Source of the DNA: Coniferiporia sulphurascens
Lineage: Eukaryota; Basidiomycota; Agaricomycetes; Hymenochaetales; Hymenochaetaceae
NCBI GenBank assembly: GCA_002794785.1
Contig: NBBA01000010.1
Location: 806,001-870,000 of the forward strand
DNA: 64,000 nt
Reading direction: 5' to 3'
Each line of letters opens with the position of its first letter. Position 1 is the first letter of the stretch. This document shows, piece by piece, positions 26,447 through 37,376 of this stretch. A model generated the notes under the pieces. The model did not search any database. It was not told the origin of the DNA and worked only from the letters and a program-made list of their open reading frames with translations. Made by a program: the position numbers and the translations under genes.

Positions 26447-27208
26447 TCAGCGCCGGCCCTCGACCATGATAATATGGTACCCGAATGTCGTCTTCACAAG
26501 CGGTGACAGCACGGGCTTGCTCACAGTTGACGGCTGCAACTCGAATGCTGCCTCCTGGAACGGGCCCTGTAATTAAAATGGGTCAGCTCAGAGTATCGGG
26601 TCAGAACCTTTGGTTTCGCGCGATACGGAACGCGAGCCTGCGGAGCGTTGGGGGGTACCCAGATATACGAGATAGAAGACTCACAACCATTGAGCCGCGC
26701 ACCATCCAGCCGAGACTACCGCCCGCTGCAGAGAAAATCGGGGGTTAATGAACGGGTTAGTGCAGCAGAAACATGATATGCAACTCGCCTTTCGCCTTGT
26801 CCTCAGAGTACGTCTGTGCGACTTTATCGAACGGCTGGCCAGACTTGGTTTGCAAATCCAGGAGAAGGGTATTATTGGACAAGGCGCCGAGGTCGTCAAG
26901 AACGAAAGGCGCACCTGTAGCTGCTGCAACGCCTCCGTTGCCTTCGAGTGTTTCTCGCATAGTATATGGCGCACGTTGACCGCCGTCGCGGGTTTCAAGC
27001 CGCCTTTCCCCTGAACATAACGCATCAGCACCACAATTCGTTACTCACACCTATGCCGATGGCGGTTTCGTAGTACAAAAAGGCGCGTGTTTGGGGTGTA
27101 GACTGGAGACATTAAGCACCTTGGTCTGTTTCTCCTCGTCTTTCTCGGCTTTTTGGCCCCGCCTCCCTTCTTGTCTGCGGGTTTCTTGTCTGCTGCTTTC
27201 TTCGCCAT
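26447..27208 (-). CDS. PIN4: Parvulin-type peptidyl-prolyl isomerase (PIN4/Par14) with apparent frame break
   Basis: Small parvulin that catalyses cis-trans isomerisation of prolyl bonds; the PIN4 class acts in ribosome biogenesis and chromatin. The catalytic domain, after splicing, reads [55 protein letters not shown] and [14 protein letters not shown], with the family's paired His and Met/Phe residues. The start is the ATG 27206-27208 ([20 protein letters not shown]). From that ATG the frame is broken at a run of five A (minus strand) at 27150-27154: one more base would give the basic/acidic linker [10 protein letters not shown], which joins in phase to GKGGLKP. One intron uses a GC donor (separate entry). 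Confidence 0.82.
26726..26788 (-). other. GC-AG intron of 63 nt in PIN4
   Basis: The donor reads AAAG|GCGAGT and the acceptor CTGCAG|CG, needed to join EDKAK to AGGSLGWM, a segment with fixed spacing in the family. No GT donor in the neighbourhood gives this junction. The intron contains an in-frame stop, so retention would truncate the isomerase domain. Confidence 0.65.
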
Positions 27209-27525
27209 CCTTGCGGGTATCTACTAGACAACAGCAGAGGCGGCCCAGGTAGGTGCTAACCAAATTCTACACGTGTTCAAGTGATGGGTAGTGATTGGGC
27301 TTCACGTGTCGAGTCGAGTCGCGCTAAGACAAAATCTACAAGAGAACCTTACCATCGTACCACTTATTCAGGCTTATGCGCCATCAAAAGTACGCGAACT
27401 ATCATGTCTTTATTCCAGGAACGGACATATCCACAACATTAATGTAAACGAGAAACCAAGGAAACAAACACAATAACTTTGCAGAAAGGAGGAACATAAA
27501 AAAATTAGGTACGAACTATAGAGTA
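27209..27525. other. Intergenic between PIN4 and SNT1 (tandem, minus)
   Basis: The 317-bp stretch holds the PIN4 promoter and the SNT1 3' flank. Nothing further recognised. Confidence 0.4.
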
Positions 27526-30500
27526 TTACTCGGACTTCTTTGAACGATCGGGTTGTGGCTTGGGCGAACCAAGAGGGGTATTCGCATACATAAGACCTGG
27601 ATGGCCAGCGGGTAGCATATGTAGTGGTAAACCACTTTGATACTCTCCGGGTCTGAGGGATCCTTGACTCAGCATATCCCTCGTAGGGGCGTACAAACCA
27701 CCCACACCGTAAGGCATAACCCTCATGCGAGCCGCCGGAATCGGCACTGCCATCTGAGGAGAGAAGGTGTAGCGAGGTAGGTGGGTTACGGGCTGGGGGG
27801 CGGTCTGCTCTTGGACATTGCCATCCCTCGAAGAACCTGGTATCGTCAGGGGACCTGTAGGAACCGAAGTGTGGCGAGGAACAGGTGAAGAAGTGGAACG
27901 AAGCAGAGGTGGAGGATGACCTATGCCAACGGGGTAAAGCGGGAGACCCGCAAGTACCCCGTGCGGTCTATTCGCCCCGGCCGTTTGAAAGGCGCCGGGG
28001 TTTAGAACACTAACAAACGACTTTTGGGTCAGAGCATGGAAGCTCGGCGGGGCTCCGGTGTATGCGTACCCATTCTGCTCAAGCGTTAAGACACCGATGC
28101 CAGAAGTTGCATCCGCTACCTGCCTGTCATCCGCGTCTTTGGACAACGCGCCTGTAAGGACTTCTTCCGACGGTGTTTGGCATTGAGACGCTTCTGCGCG
28201 AGAAACCGAAACGAAGCGATCTTGCTCGGGGGAAGGTGAGCGACTAGTAGCGGCAGCAGCCACCTTATCGAGTCCCCACTCTTTGAGATGGCTTTTGTAA
28301 TAGTTACTGACTTGAATAGTAGTCTATGCACGTGCCAGGAATAAACAACCAGCACAGCAACCTGAAACTCACATAACCCAAATACCTTGTTTGGCATCGA
28401 CGAAGCTATCCTCTTGAAGTCCTTACCATGCCGGCTCAGCAGCCGGATAAAATCATCTGCAGGGTACAGTGGACATCATCAATCCAACGCTAAAACACAA
28501 ATATACAAGATAACGATTACCTCTGTCAGTTTCAGTCCATTGACTTGTGGTGGTGGTGGACTTGCGACGAACCGCAGTCTCATTCACGTCAATAAATTTT
28601 GTTTCGACTCCTGAGACGGTGGCTGTAGCTGAGCTTTCGGCGGCAGCCAATGCCTTGGGCTTACGGCCTCTACGCTTTTTCGGCGGACGGCTGACGCCTC
28701 TCGCGTTTGATCAGTATCCTACAAATGACATCAAGATACGAAACCCAGCCAACAACAGGCATAAATTGAGAGAAGAAAAAAAGACTGACCACAGACAAAG
28801 TATCATCAAGATCCATTTCCTTCGCTAGAATGATCCTAGGTGTGTTAGTCGCCCTACGGCGCTTAGGGCGAGGGTCTTGTTCAACATTTGGTTCGGTGGG
28901 TCCGGCACCTCGACCTCGTCCGCTATCGACTGGCACGCCGCCCCTTCCACGTCGCCTGCCACGACCAGCAGGCCGTTTGCTGTCAGCCTGCTGCACGTCG
29001 GCCAGGAGCGCATTTCCTTTCTGTTTTCCTGATTTCCGAACACCCTTTCTCCGCTTACCATTCCCAGAATTGGCAGCATTGCGGAAGTCGACGAGCTTCT
29101 TTTTGTGGATATAGTAGTACAACACACATTGCGCCGATGACTTGTGAGGAAGGAAAGTCGATATAATGCCAAACTGTTTCGGAAACTCTGCATATTTTTC
29201 ATAAAATATCGCCTCCTCCTCGGGAGTCCAGTCATAAAAGCCACTTCTGGGATCGTAAAAGGTCGCTGGATCATCCACAAGTCCGTTAGTGTCGTCAAAT
29301 AAGTTCTCAACATGTCCTCTTTCTACTGAAATCATGTCCGGGATGGTTGCGACATTACGGACCGCCAGGTGATTCGGATCAGTAAGATCTTCGTTGCCGA
29401 GACTAGCGATGATTTGTTCCATCTCAAGGTCAGACCGTACAGCATCGCCTAGTGTCGCTGCAGAGCGTCTTGTCGTTCTACCCGTGAGCGCCGCCGTCTC
29501 CTGCATGTCGTTCGCCTTAAATAATGAATCTAGCTGGGCACAGTGCGCGACCCAATGTTCATGCAACATCATGTACTCGTTCCGAAGCTTCTGAGTCTTC
29601 TCTGCCAAGGCTTCTCGTTGACCGGCGAAATTAGCGGCTAGAACCGAGCGAGCAATCATATGATGCTCCTCCTTGCTCTGTGAGAAGACACGCTCCAGTA
29701 CTTCCTCAATAAGTGTTTCAGGCAACGTCGAGAGCCGATTTACTGGTTCGTCAGCCTTCGCTAGGTTGTCGATTAGGATTGGGTTGATGCGTTGCTCACG
29801 AGTCTGGTTTGACAGACATCGTCTGGCCATAATTGCCTTGCGTAATGTATCTGTTATGTCCTTCTCGTCGGCCTTAGGCCGTGGAGGCATAACTCGCACC
29901 GTCCCATCGTGCATCGCTTCTTGTAAAGGCTGTATTACAGGCAAGGGCGATGGCTTCGGCGAGGATAGGGTCGCCTTGGCAACTTGCACTTCGATCTCGG
30001 CCAACGTTCCTTCCGCGTCAGGGTCTGGTGTCTGGGTACTCGGAGTAGTCGTCAGTGAGACCCCAGCAGTAGGCAGTTCAACAGACGGCCTAGCGGGAGG
30101 TTCCGCCCAGCGCTCAAGTTCTTCTGGAGGATTTGGGCTTGCAATCTGTATCGAGGTCATAGAAAAGGATACAGAACGTTCCGGAGCAATTTCCTTTACT
30201 ACTTCACGGGCCTGAGTCACCACAGCCGCCTGAACCTGGACTGGACTGGGTCTCCGGGTTGACAATATATTTTGATCGGGAGGCTTGTCGATTTCCATAA
30301 CATCGTTATCAAGAAGTAAAGGCGTTGGGGGTTTCTGTGGTAAAACCGCCGAAGCATACATTTTCACTATGGTAAGGTAGATAAAAGTTAATTATATGTT
30401 CGAGTCAACATGGAAGATAACAGACCGGGAGTGGGGGACACCAAGTTCTGCACGCTCATGACACCTTGACGACTGGACGCGCTTGACTGAGGACGTGCAG

Positions 30501-32210
30501 AAGATAGCTCCTTTGCCGGAGAAACTTGTATATCTTCAATCTTCGAAGATGACACCTCGTCGACCCGAGATATCAGTAATTCGTGCCGGACTGAGAGGGG
30601 CGAGTGGCTTATAAGAAAAAGTCTTGTATGATTACCATCTTTGGGCTCACCCGGAGAAAATCGTCTCGACGATTCGCTAGGCCTCGAATTGATGGCGAAC
30701 GTAGATATAGAGGCTTGTGCGTCTGGAGCCGGCAAATTCCGTCCGCTGTTGAGGCCTGGCGGGAATGACTCGTCGGATAAGTCCCAAATTTCATGTCGCT
30801 TTGAAATTTTGGATACTGGCTTTCCTTGGGACATTGCTCGTGAAGGACCAGTTATATCAAATTGATTATTAATAACGGAAGGAGCTAAAGTGGTACGTCA
30901 TTAATGTACCATTCATTTTGTTTTCCCACAGAATCTAATCCTTACCTGAGGCAACCTGTTTCAGAGGCTCATTGGACCCCGCTAGATCACCCGGTGACAC
31001 GTTCGAGCCTTGGGTGGGCCGCGCTATGCCCCTGGTCTGACTATCGCCAATAGCGTCGGCGCCGTCATTATATATTTCCCATACGGGTCGTGATGGGTTT
31101 GCCGCAGGGGAGGCAGAGGTTGAAGCGAAGTACGTGCTACGCACTCCCATCTGAGACAGACTAGCGGCAGTCCGCTCACGGTCGGTTTGCAACACAGGAG
31201 CTGGAGATGATAGAGAGCCTTCACGAGAATCTCTGTTCGAGTCCGCGCCCCTATCCCTGCCCCAATGGGGGGTGCCATTGTCCGACTGACGTGGGGATTG
31301 ACCAAGGGGTGCCTGCCGTGAACGTTTGTACTCCCTTATTGCACTCGGGCGGCTTGCCCGCTGAGGTGCAGGTGGCGGCGGCGGTGGCGCAGGCCGGTAT
31401 CCCGAGGGTCCCCAATGTGCAGCTCGGTCATCGTAGGCGTGATGAGGTCTGAACAACTCAGTTTCTGGATGGGGTGGACGGTCATAGTAAGGAGGCTGGC
31501 GGTAGTCATACACATGATGTTCTGGAATATAGGGTCTTGAATAATCGCGGGGCGCGGGCGGACCTGGATCAGACTCGCGCCAGCGACGGTCGTCTACCTC
31601 TGGACTCTGAGGAGCAGGGTTGAGCAAAGAGTTTCTGAGTTTTAATTAAGTACGTGAAAGCGGCACGGAAGGAAACGACGCCTACAAGCGAGAACTCGGG
31701 GGCTCGCGGTGAGTATGTCTCCACGCAACGGAGGGTTCAAAGCCACGGCCCTCGGGAGTAGGGTCCCACCTGGGTTGTTCTTCCCATTGGGGAGATGGAG
31801 GAGCTCTATATTCCTGAAATGGTGGAGGATAAACGGGAGGCTGCGGCTGCGGTTGTGGCGATGGTCTCCTAGGATAGGCGGCAGGACGAGAATACCAAGG
31901 ATCGTCGCGGCCCCACGGATCAGCACGCGGTTCTCTAGGTGGTGCTATATATTCCTGAGGAGGATAATAAGCTCTGTCGTCTCGCCTAGGTGAGAAGCGT
32001 TCGTTTTCCAGATATTCGGCCTCCTGCGGAGGAAAAGTAGCACGTGGATCTCTTTCGTAAAATAGATCACCACGAGAAGATCCAGCTATCGGTGAGTGCC
32101 GGGTGGCGTAAGGTACAGGAGGTCTCTAAGTAAAATGGCGAAAATGCACCATTAGCAAAAGCAGTCTGAGAATAGGAACGAACTTCACTAACATCATAGT
32201 GCGAAGCCAT
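27526..32210 (-). CDS. SNT1: SANT-domain corepressor subunit, SNT1/NCoR type (Set3 complex)
   Basis: Large nuclear scaffold of the Set3/HDAC corepressor complex. Start ATG 32208-32210 (MASHYD), followed by a 66-nt intron and a Pro/Arg/Tyr-rich disordered N-terminus of about 350 residues. Coiled region and SANT1 come next: GFYDWTPEEEAIFYEKYAEF, then ISTFLPHKSSAQCVLYYYIH. A basic linker has an AT-hook-like KKRRGRKPK. SANT2 is split over introns: QWTETDRDDFIRLLSRHGKD, FKRIASSMPNK and SNYYKSHLKEWGLDK. A Pro/Gly-rich tail ends RSKKSE. Several donors are weak (GTCTGT twice), so two junctions (near 30368-30435 and 28700-28810) are tentative. It is divergent from GPI17. Confidence 0.85.
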
Positions 32211-32859
32211 CCGAAACCCTTTCTTCGTAAATTAACGACAGAAACGGATTGACAATACCAGCCGGGATGGAAAATAGCCAGTCAAAAACCCAGAGCTTCT
32301 TATTCAAAGAGCACACAGATACAGGAGAAGGGGCTGAGAGATTTATTCAGTTGAATAAAGGACGCAGGTTTAGCCTTCGCAAAGCAAGCGTCGTAAAGAG
32401 CTTGACTTTCTTCGGTAAGTCGTGGCCTATTTTTTTTTGAGGAGTTTTGACAACAAAGACGGATGGTAGATCCTTTGTACTATTGACAGGCGCGGTGCAG
32501 ATAGAAAGCAGAGGATAGCGAGAGTCTGCGAACTTCATGAAAACATTACAGAGGCGAACATGATGGAGAGAGCCGATCTGAGATGTTTCCGGAGTTGGAC
32601 GCTCAAACCTTCATCCCCAATTCCAACGATGCTGTGTGGGAGTAAAATTCCTTGTATACATACACATCACGTGATGAACTATCGTCCGTCCCGCTGCCAG
32701 TGTCTGCTTTACCATAGCCACAATATTGGCATACCCAATCTATCCTCACCCCTTTATGACTGGGTATATAAACATTTGTGCCTAACAGATACGCGATCTC
32801 GACTTGGCCGACTCGACCGCAGCTGGAACGACCTGTAGACACGTCTTTCGAGTCTTGAC
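32211..32859. other. Divergent promoter region SNT1 / GPI17
   Basis: The 649-bp stretch separates the two start codons. It contains the TATA element listed below and no supported coding region. Confidence 0.5.
32765..32772 (+). promoter_or_regulatory. TATA box upstream of GPI17
   Basis: TATATAAA lies 88 nt upstream of the GPI17 start codon, on the correct strand and at a typical distance. Confidence 0.5.
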
Positions 32860-34700
32860 ATGCCCACTTCCCAGTCGAATGAGGCAATAAAGTCGGTCTC
32901 ATTCCAGTCTGACAAGACTCGCAGGAAAATACTTTTCTCCTATTGGCTAGTTGTAATACTTGCAGTTCCGCTATGGTGGACGACTACGAGCATCACGCGC
33001 TTGTCTCTCCCAGAAGGTCGTGTCAAAGCACTCGATGCGAAACAGGTACACTAATCCAATTCGTGACTCCCATTACTGGTTTAGACTAAGGTGTGGCTGC
33101 AGCTTTCATTTAGCCTGAACGTAACTCTCGATGCCAGTCTGTCAGGATCTATTGTGAAGGACGTAGAGGATGGGTTGGGAAAGCGTGTTCGTGACTGGCG
33201 GCTTGATGACACTCTATCTGTCGCCATTTCTTCCGGGTGTGAGCAAAATTCTTTATGGTTTCTCTTGAGCTAAGTTAAAAATATAAACTTTTAAGCTCCA
33301 CGAGTTTCTGGTGCCTACAAGGTTTCCATAGACGAAAAACTGAACGGGGCGCACCTTGAAGAAAGACATCTTACAGTAGGAACGAAATCTGTTACGTCGC
33401 GTGAGTGGCCTCCATTCAATTTTAGCCGTGTCGATAACACCATTTGGATTAGAGAACATACCCGAATTGATAACAGATACACTTACCGACTTATTGCTCG
33501 CGGACTTCGGTCGTCAAGACCAGCAAGCCATGCAGTATGCGCCACGCTACCGATTGGCTTTCAGTTTGATGAATGAAGATGCTGGATCTGGGAACAGCCC
33601 CTTGGGCTGGGACGTGAAAGCAGCCATAGAGCGTGGGTCCAAACAAAAATTTACCAGACACGCACGCTGAGGCTTTGCACAGGCGACATCAAGCCTGTAC
33701 TTCAAAGGTTATCAGCTCTGCATAATTTCACCATAGAAAGTCAAGTCCAGTTTTTCGCACCCCTGGCATTCAAGCCCGTCAAATTGGAGGAAGGTGGTTT
33801 CGGTCTGACGCAAGAGCAGCTGACAGTTTTCGTAAACTCGGAGGAATGGACTTTGTGTGAGTTGATAAATTGCGGTCATGAGCAAGGCTAAATTTTAACA
33901 CTAGCCTCGGGCGTCTCAAATGATCCGGTCCTCCACTTCATTGTTTTTGTTCCATCTGCGACCAGAAGACCTTTACGTATCCTTGACAACGATGGTAGGC
34001 GTTTTTCTTTCCCGGTCGCTTCGTTTTAACGCGTCTCCTCCTAAGGCTTACCGACTGCATCAACTGCATTCATTATCCCTCAATGGGGCAGTATATTCAT
34101 ATGCAACCCAGAGAAGCTTTCCCAGACCAATCTCTCTCCTCGCGATCTCCGCGTATCATTTTCGGTTTTCCGAACGCAACTACTAAAGTTACTTGGTATT
34201 CCCCCCCTTCCCGCTGGCGTGCAAACGCGCGACGTCCTTTCAGACTGGCAGATTGACTCCCTGCTCCGACAACGTGCATATGAGAATGCAAAGGGAAGTA
34301 AGGATACGCTGAGCAGTATCGTGAGTCTTGTAGGCCAAATCGAGGGAATGCCCGTCGGGAAAGACGTTACAGATGACGTACGCGACGCGCTGGACGCTCT
34401 TGACAAGGTACGCTAGCCTACTTTTTTTTTTGGAGACAACCTGATGTTTAGCTTTTGTCCCTTGCTGTCTAGATGTACAAGGTTGCACGCGAATCCCCAA
34501 GGCTCGCACTACAATACTCTGCTAGGGCACTTACGCGTGCTTCGCGCGCATTTTTCAACCCTGGCATGCTCGCGCTTCTGTACTTCCCGCCGGAGCACAA
34601 CGTCGCGGTATACACCCCGCTTCTGGCCCCAGTGACCGTGCCTCTACTCGCTGCCGTCCTTAGAGAAATTAAAAATCGGCGTCGACAACCGCAACACTAA
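32860..34700 (+). CDS. GPI17: GPI transamidase subunit PIG-S
   Basis: Subunit of the ER GPI-transamidase complex that attaches GPI anchors to proteins. Start ATG 32860 (MPTSQSNEAIKSVSFQSDK). One membrane helix follows (ILFSYWLVVILAVPLWW), then the lumenal domain, with LPEGRVKALDAKQ, VSIDEKLNGAHLEERHLTVG, GWDVKAAIERDIKPVLQRL, LHNFTIESQVQFFAPL and TAFIIPQWGSIFI. The C-terminus has FFNPGMLALLYFPPEHNVAV then a second helix (PLLAPVTVPLLAAVL) and a basic tail, giving the usual two-helix topology. Two tempting 25-nt introns were rejected: extending to the next acceptors gives normal introns of 52 nt (33401-33452) and 50 nt (about 33634-33683) that restore the family sequence. Confidence 0.9.
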
Positions 34701-35644
34701 CGAGCCTTATACCCTATTATTATTGCGATACTGGGATTCTGTGTTTTGCTAATTATCGTGTGCAGTGCGCACTTCGACGCACATGCTCTAGGACTTACAT
34801 TCCTGTCACGTCAGCTCGGGGTGGTAGGGCAAACCACACTTCCTTCCCTTTTCGCAGTTCGTCTGGTGACAAAAGGACTTTGAGATTACATGTTACCGTC
34901 AGCGATTATGAAATAGCTTCCCGGTGCGCTCATTCCGGCCTACCCCACAGCCGCGGTAGAACCTGGACCTGCATGAATGTATGGACAATGATATTCAATA
35001 TATAATGTTCCGCATCGCACATCCTCGATAATCCCAGTTACGTTAGTCGCGCGCTTAAATTAAGGGGGTGACGTGTCCGACCTGAATGATTAGTGCGAAA
35101 AACGACTCCACAAACATAATATTCAGGCCCTACAGCATGATACACATCACTGAATTTTGCAGTCTCGCATCGGATGTAGAATGATGGAAGCCGATCTTTA
35201 CACATCCATCATCCATGCTTCATGTCACCCGGGACTGAAATTCAAGCTGCAACCGCCCGGAAAATCAAATTTGTGGGGCAAACGAGGGAAAATTTGGACA
35301 AGCAAAGCCCGCACTCACACCTGCGATTATAACTAAGTTAAATAAGCGTATTGAGATCTTTCTCGGATAATTCTATATTTATGCAATTAGGTCCGGAATG
35401 ATGTGAAAGCAGACGGGCCATAGACAGATAGATACGTAAGCAGCACAGAGCGAAGAGGTAAAGAAAGGAAGGGAAGAGCAAAGATCAATGCGGGTATAAC
35501 GAGTGGCGCTGATGCTCGTAAGATTTACACAATTATCATACTTTTTCCGCAGTCGCTAGATCGACGCAAGCATGTCCGTTTTCCCGTGCTCCAATCAGCA
35601 AGACCGAGATTGATGGACAGGTGTTCTCGAGAGTGGAGGAAGTC
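34701..35644. other. Convergent 3' flanks, 0.94 kb
   Basis: Lies between the stops of GPI17 (plus) and the MFSD5-type gene (minus). AT-rich, with only short frames and no repeat I could recognise. Confidence 0.45.
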
Positions 35645-37376
35645 TCACGCGGGCCTTAATGTGGAAGGCCCACTTTCCTCGGCGCGTGGGACGATGATGA
35701 GACCGGTCATAATTGCCGAAAACGCGAGAGCGAGCGCGCACCCTGCGAAAACATACAGGCGTGCGGACGACACGCCCGTCATGAGCGTGGCGACGACGAA
35801 CACGTTCAGGGGGACACGGAAAAGTGAAGACAGCTTGATCATAGAAGCCATCAATTAGATTCAAATTCGGAAACGCACAGCTCTCGGAAATCGTGGAGAG
35901 GGGCGAAGGCGAGGATGACGAGAATACTCACTGTCGCGCGATGGTCATTTGCAACGAGGACCCCGCGAAGCATGCCTTGAACGGGGTAATACACGCCGAC
36001 GCAGGCTTCAAAGAGGCAAAATGCCCAGAAGCGCATGCGTACGTCTTGCGTACTCACGCTGGCTGCGAGCGCCAGTGCGCCAAGTGTGCATACAAGCGAG
36101 CTCAGTTTCGCGTGCAGCGTCAAACTGCTGTCGGCCGTGCTCGCCTTCAGATTCGTTGTCTCTATCGAAGGGGTCGCAGCTGCTGAGGTTACGGCGGTAT
36201 AGAAGATCGAGCCGAGCATCATAGAAACCATAAACGCGGAGAATATGTAGCCGAGAGGGAGGACTTCATCTGGCAATGACGCTTCTTGCAGAGAGGGTAC
36301 CCAGGCGAAGACGAAGAGGTACATGGAGCCTTCGAAACATGTTTGCGTGAGGCCCAGTACGAGTAAAGTAGGATCTGAAGCACTGATTTTAGCATATACA
36401 TACACATATCTTCTATTTCATTTCGCTGTAACTCACCATTTCGCACAATGGTCCAGGCCTGCCCGAGACGCTTGAGTTGGAACGGGTCTGAGAAGACCTC
36501 CGAGCCTCCACCATTTCCAAAGTTCTCAGTCCAGAGTGACTTTATTGTCATCCAAGACAACACAAGGAGCAGTCCACTCGCGATGAATGGAGCGGTGAAC
36601 GTCTCAAATGTACCGACAAGCTTATTGCTCGCCACGCCCGCGGAGAACGCGACAAAGCCATTCACAAGTGTCGCGCGTCCAAAGATGGTCGAGAGCTCAG
36701 CCTGATCTACTCCTTGGCTGGTCGCAGACGAGATGAGCCAGGACTCGAATGCGGAGAAAAGGATGGACGTGGAGATGCCGCCCAGCACGCGGCCTGCGAA
36801 GAGAACGGGAAGTGAGTTGAAGAGCGTGCACACACATGCGAGCGCGTAACAGACGCAGAACGCCTGGCAGACGCGCTTTCTCCCGCTGTGCTCTTGGTAA
36901 GAAAAGTTTCGAAACGCGGACGGCGTGGGACGCACTGTTGATCCGCCCAAGCACCGACGAGGGGCGCAGCTAAGCCAGCAGACAAAAAGCCAGTTACAAA
37001 CAGGGTCGCGACGATGCGCTCTGGGAACTTATACTGCTCTTTATAGAGCGAGTACACGTATGGGCCTTGCAGCCAATCGGCGCCTGCACATAGTATGAGC
37101 TAGCTCTCCTCAACATCAACGGCGTGATAGCAGCCGCCGACGAAGACACATACACATTACTAGCCCATACACCGTCAAGTACTGGCGAACCAGCGTGGAC
37201 GTTGGCGACGCGCGCCCTAAGACACCTCCATACTCAGCTTGAGACGTCGTTCTGGCATGACCACCATCGTTAGACGCTTTCTTTTTGCGCGCTGCTCGAC
37301 GCTCCAGGAACACTGCGAGCACACAGAAAGTGGCAAGGATGGTTAGCTGACTTTGGTAAAAAGGGGACGCGATCAT
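35645..37376 (-). CDS. Major facilitator, molybdate-anion transporter (MFSD5) type
   Basis: Polytopic membrane transporter of the MFSD5 family; characterised relatives in algae and humans import molybdate. Start ATG 37374-37376 (MIASPFYQSQLTIL). The family segment ADWLQGPYVYSLY is rebuilt over the first intron (GTATGT donor), preceded by Cys where Gly is usual. Next come VGAWADQHGRKRVCQAFC (second intron), GRVLGGISTSILFSAFESWL, the central loop, FEGSMYLFVFAWVPSL, FWAFCLFEACVGVYYPVQG and FRVPLNVFVVATLMTG. It ends GPSTLRPA. About 12 helices are expected. Substrate is inferred from family only. Confidence 0.87.

Noticed and set aside
27051..27263. Open frame around the PIN4 start read as a separate small protein
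   Set aside because: It is the shifted frame of the PIN4 N-terminus; the ATG at 27208 with one extra base explains it better.
33401..33425. A 25-nt mini-intron in GPI17 (and a second near 33634-33658)
   Set aside because: Using the next acceptors gives 52-nt and 50-nt introns in the right phase with better family sequence, so no mini-introns are needed.
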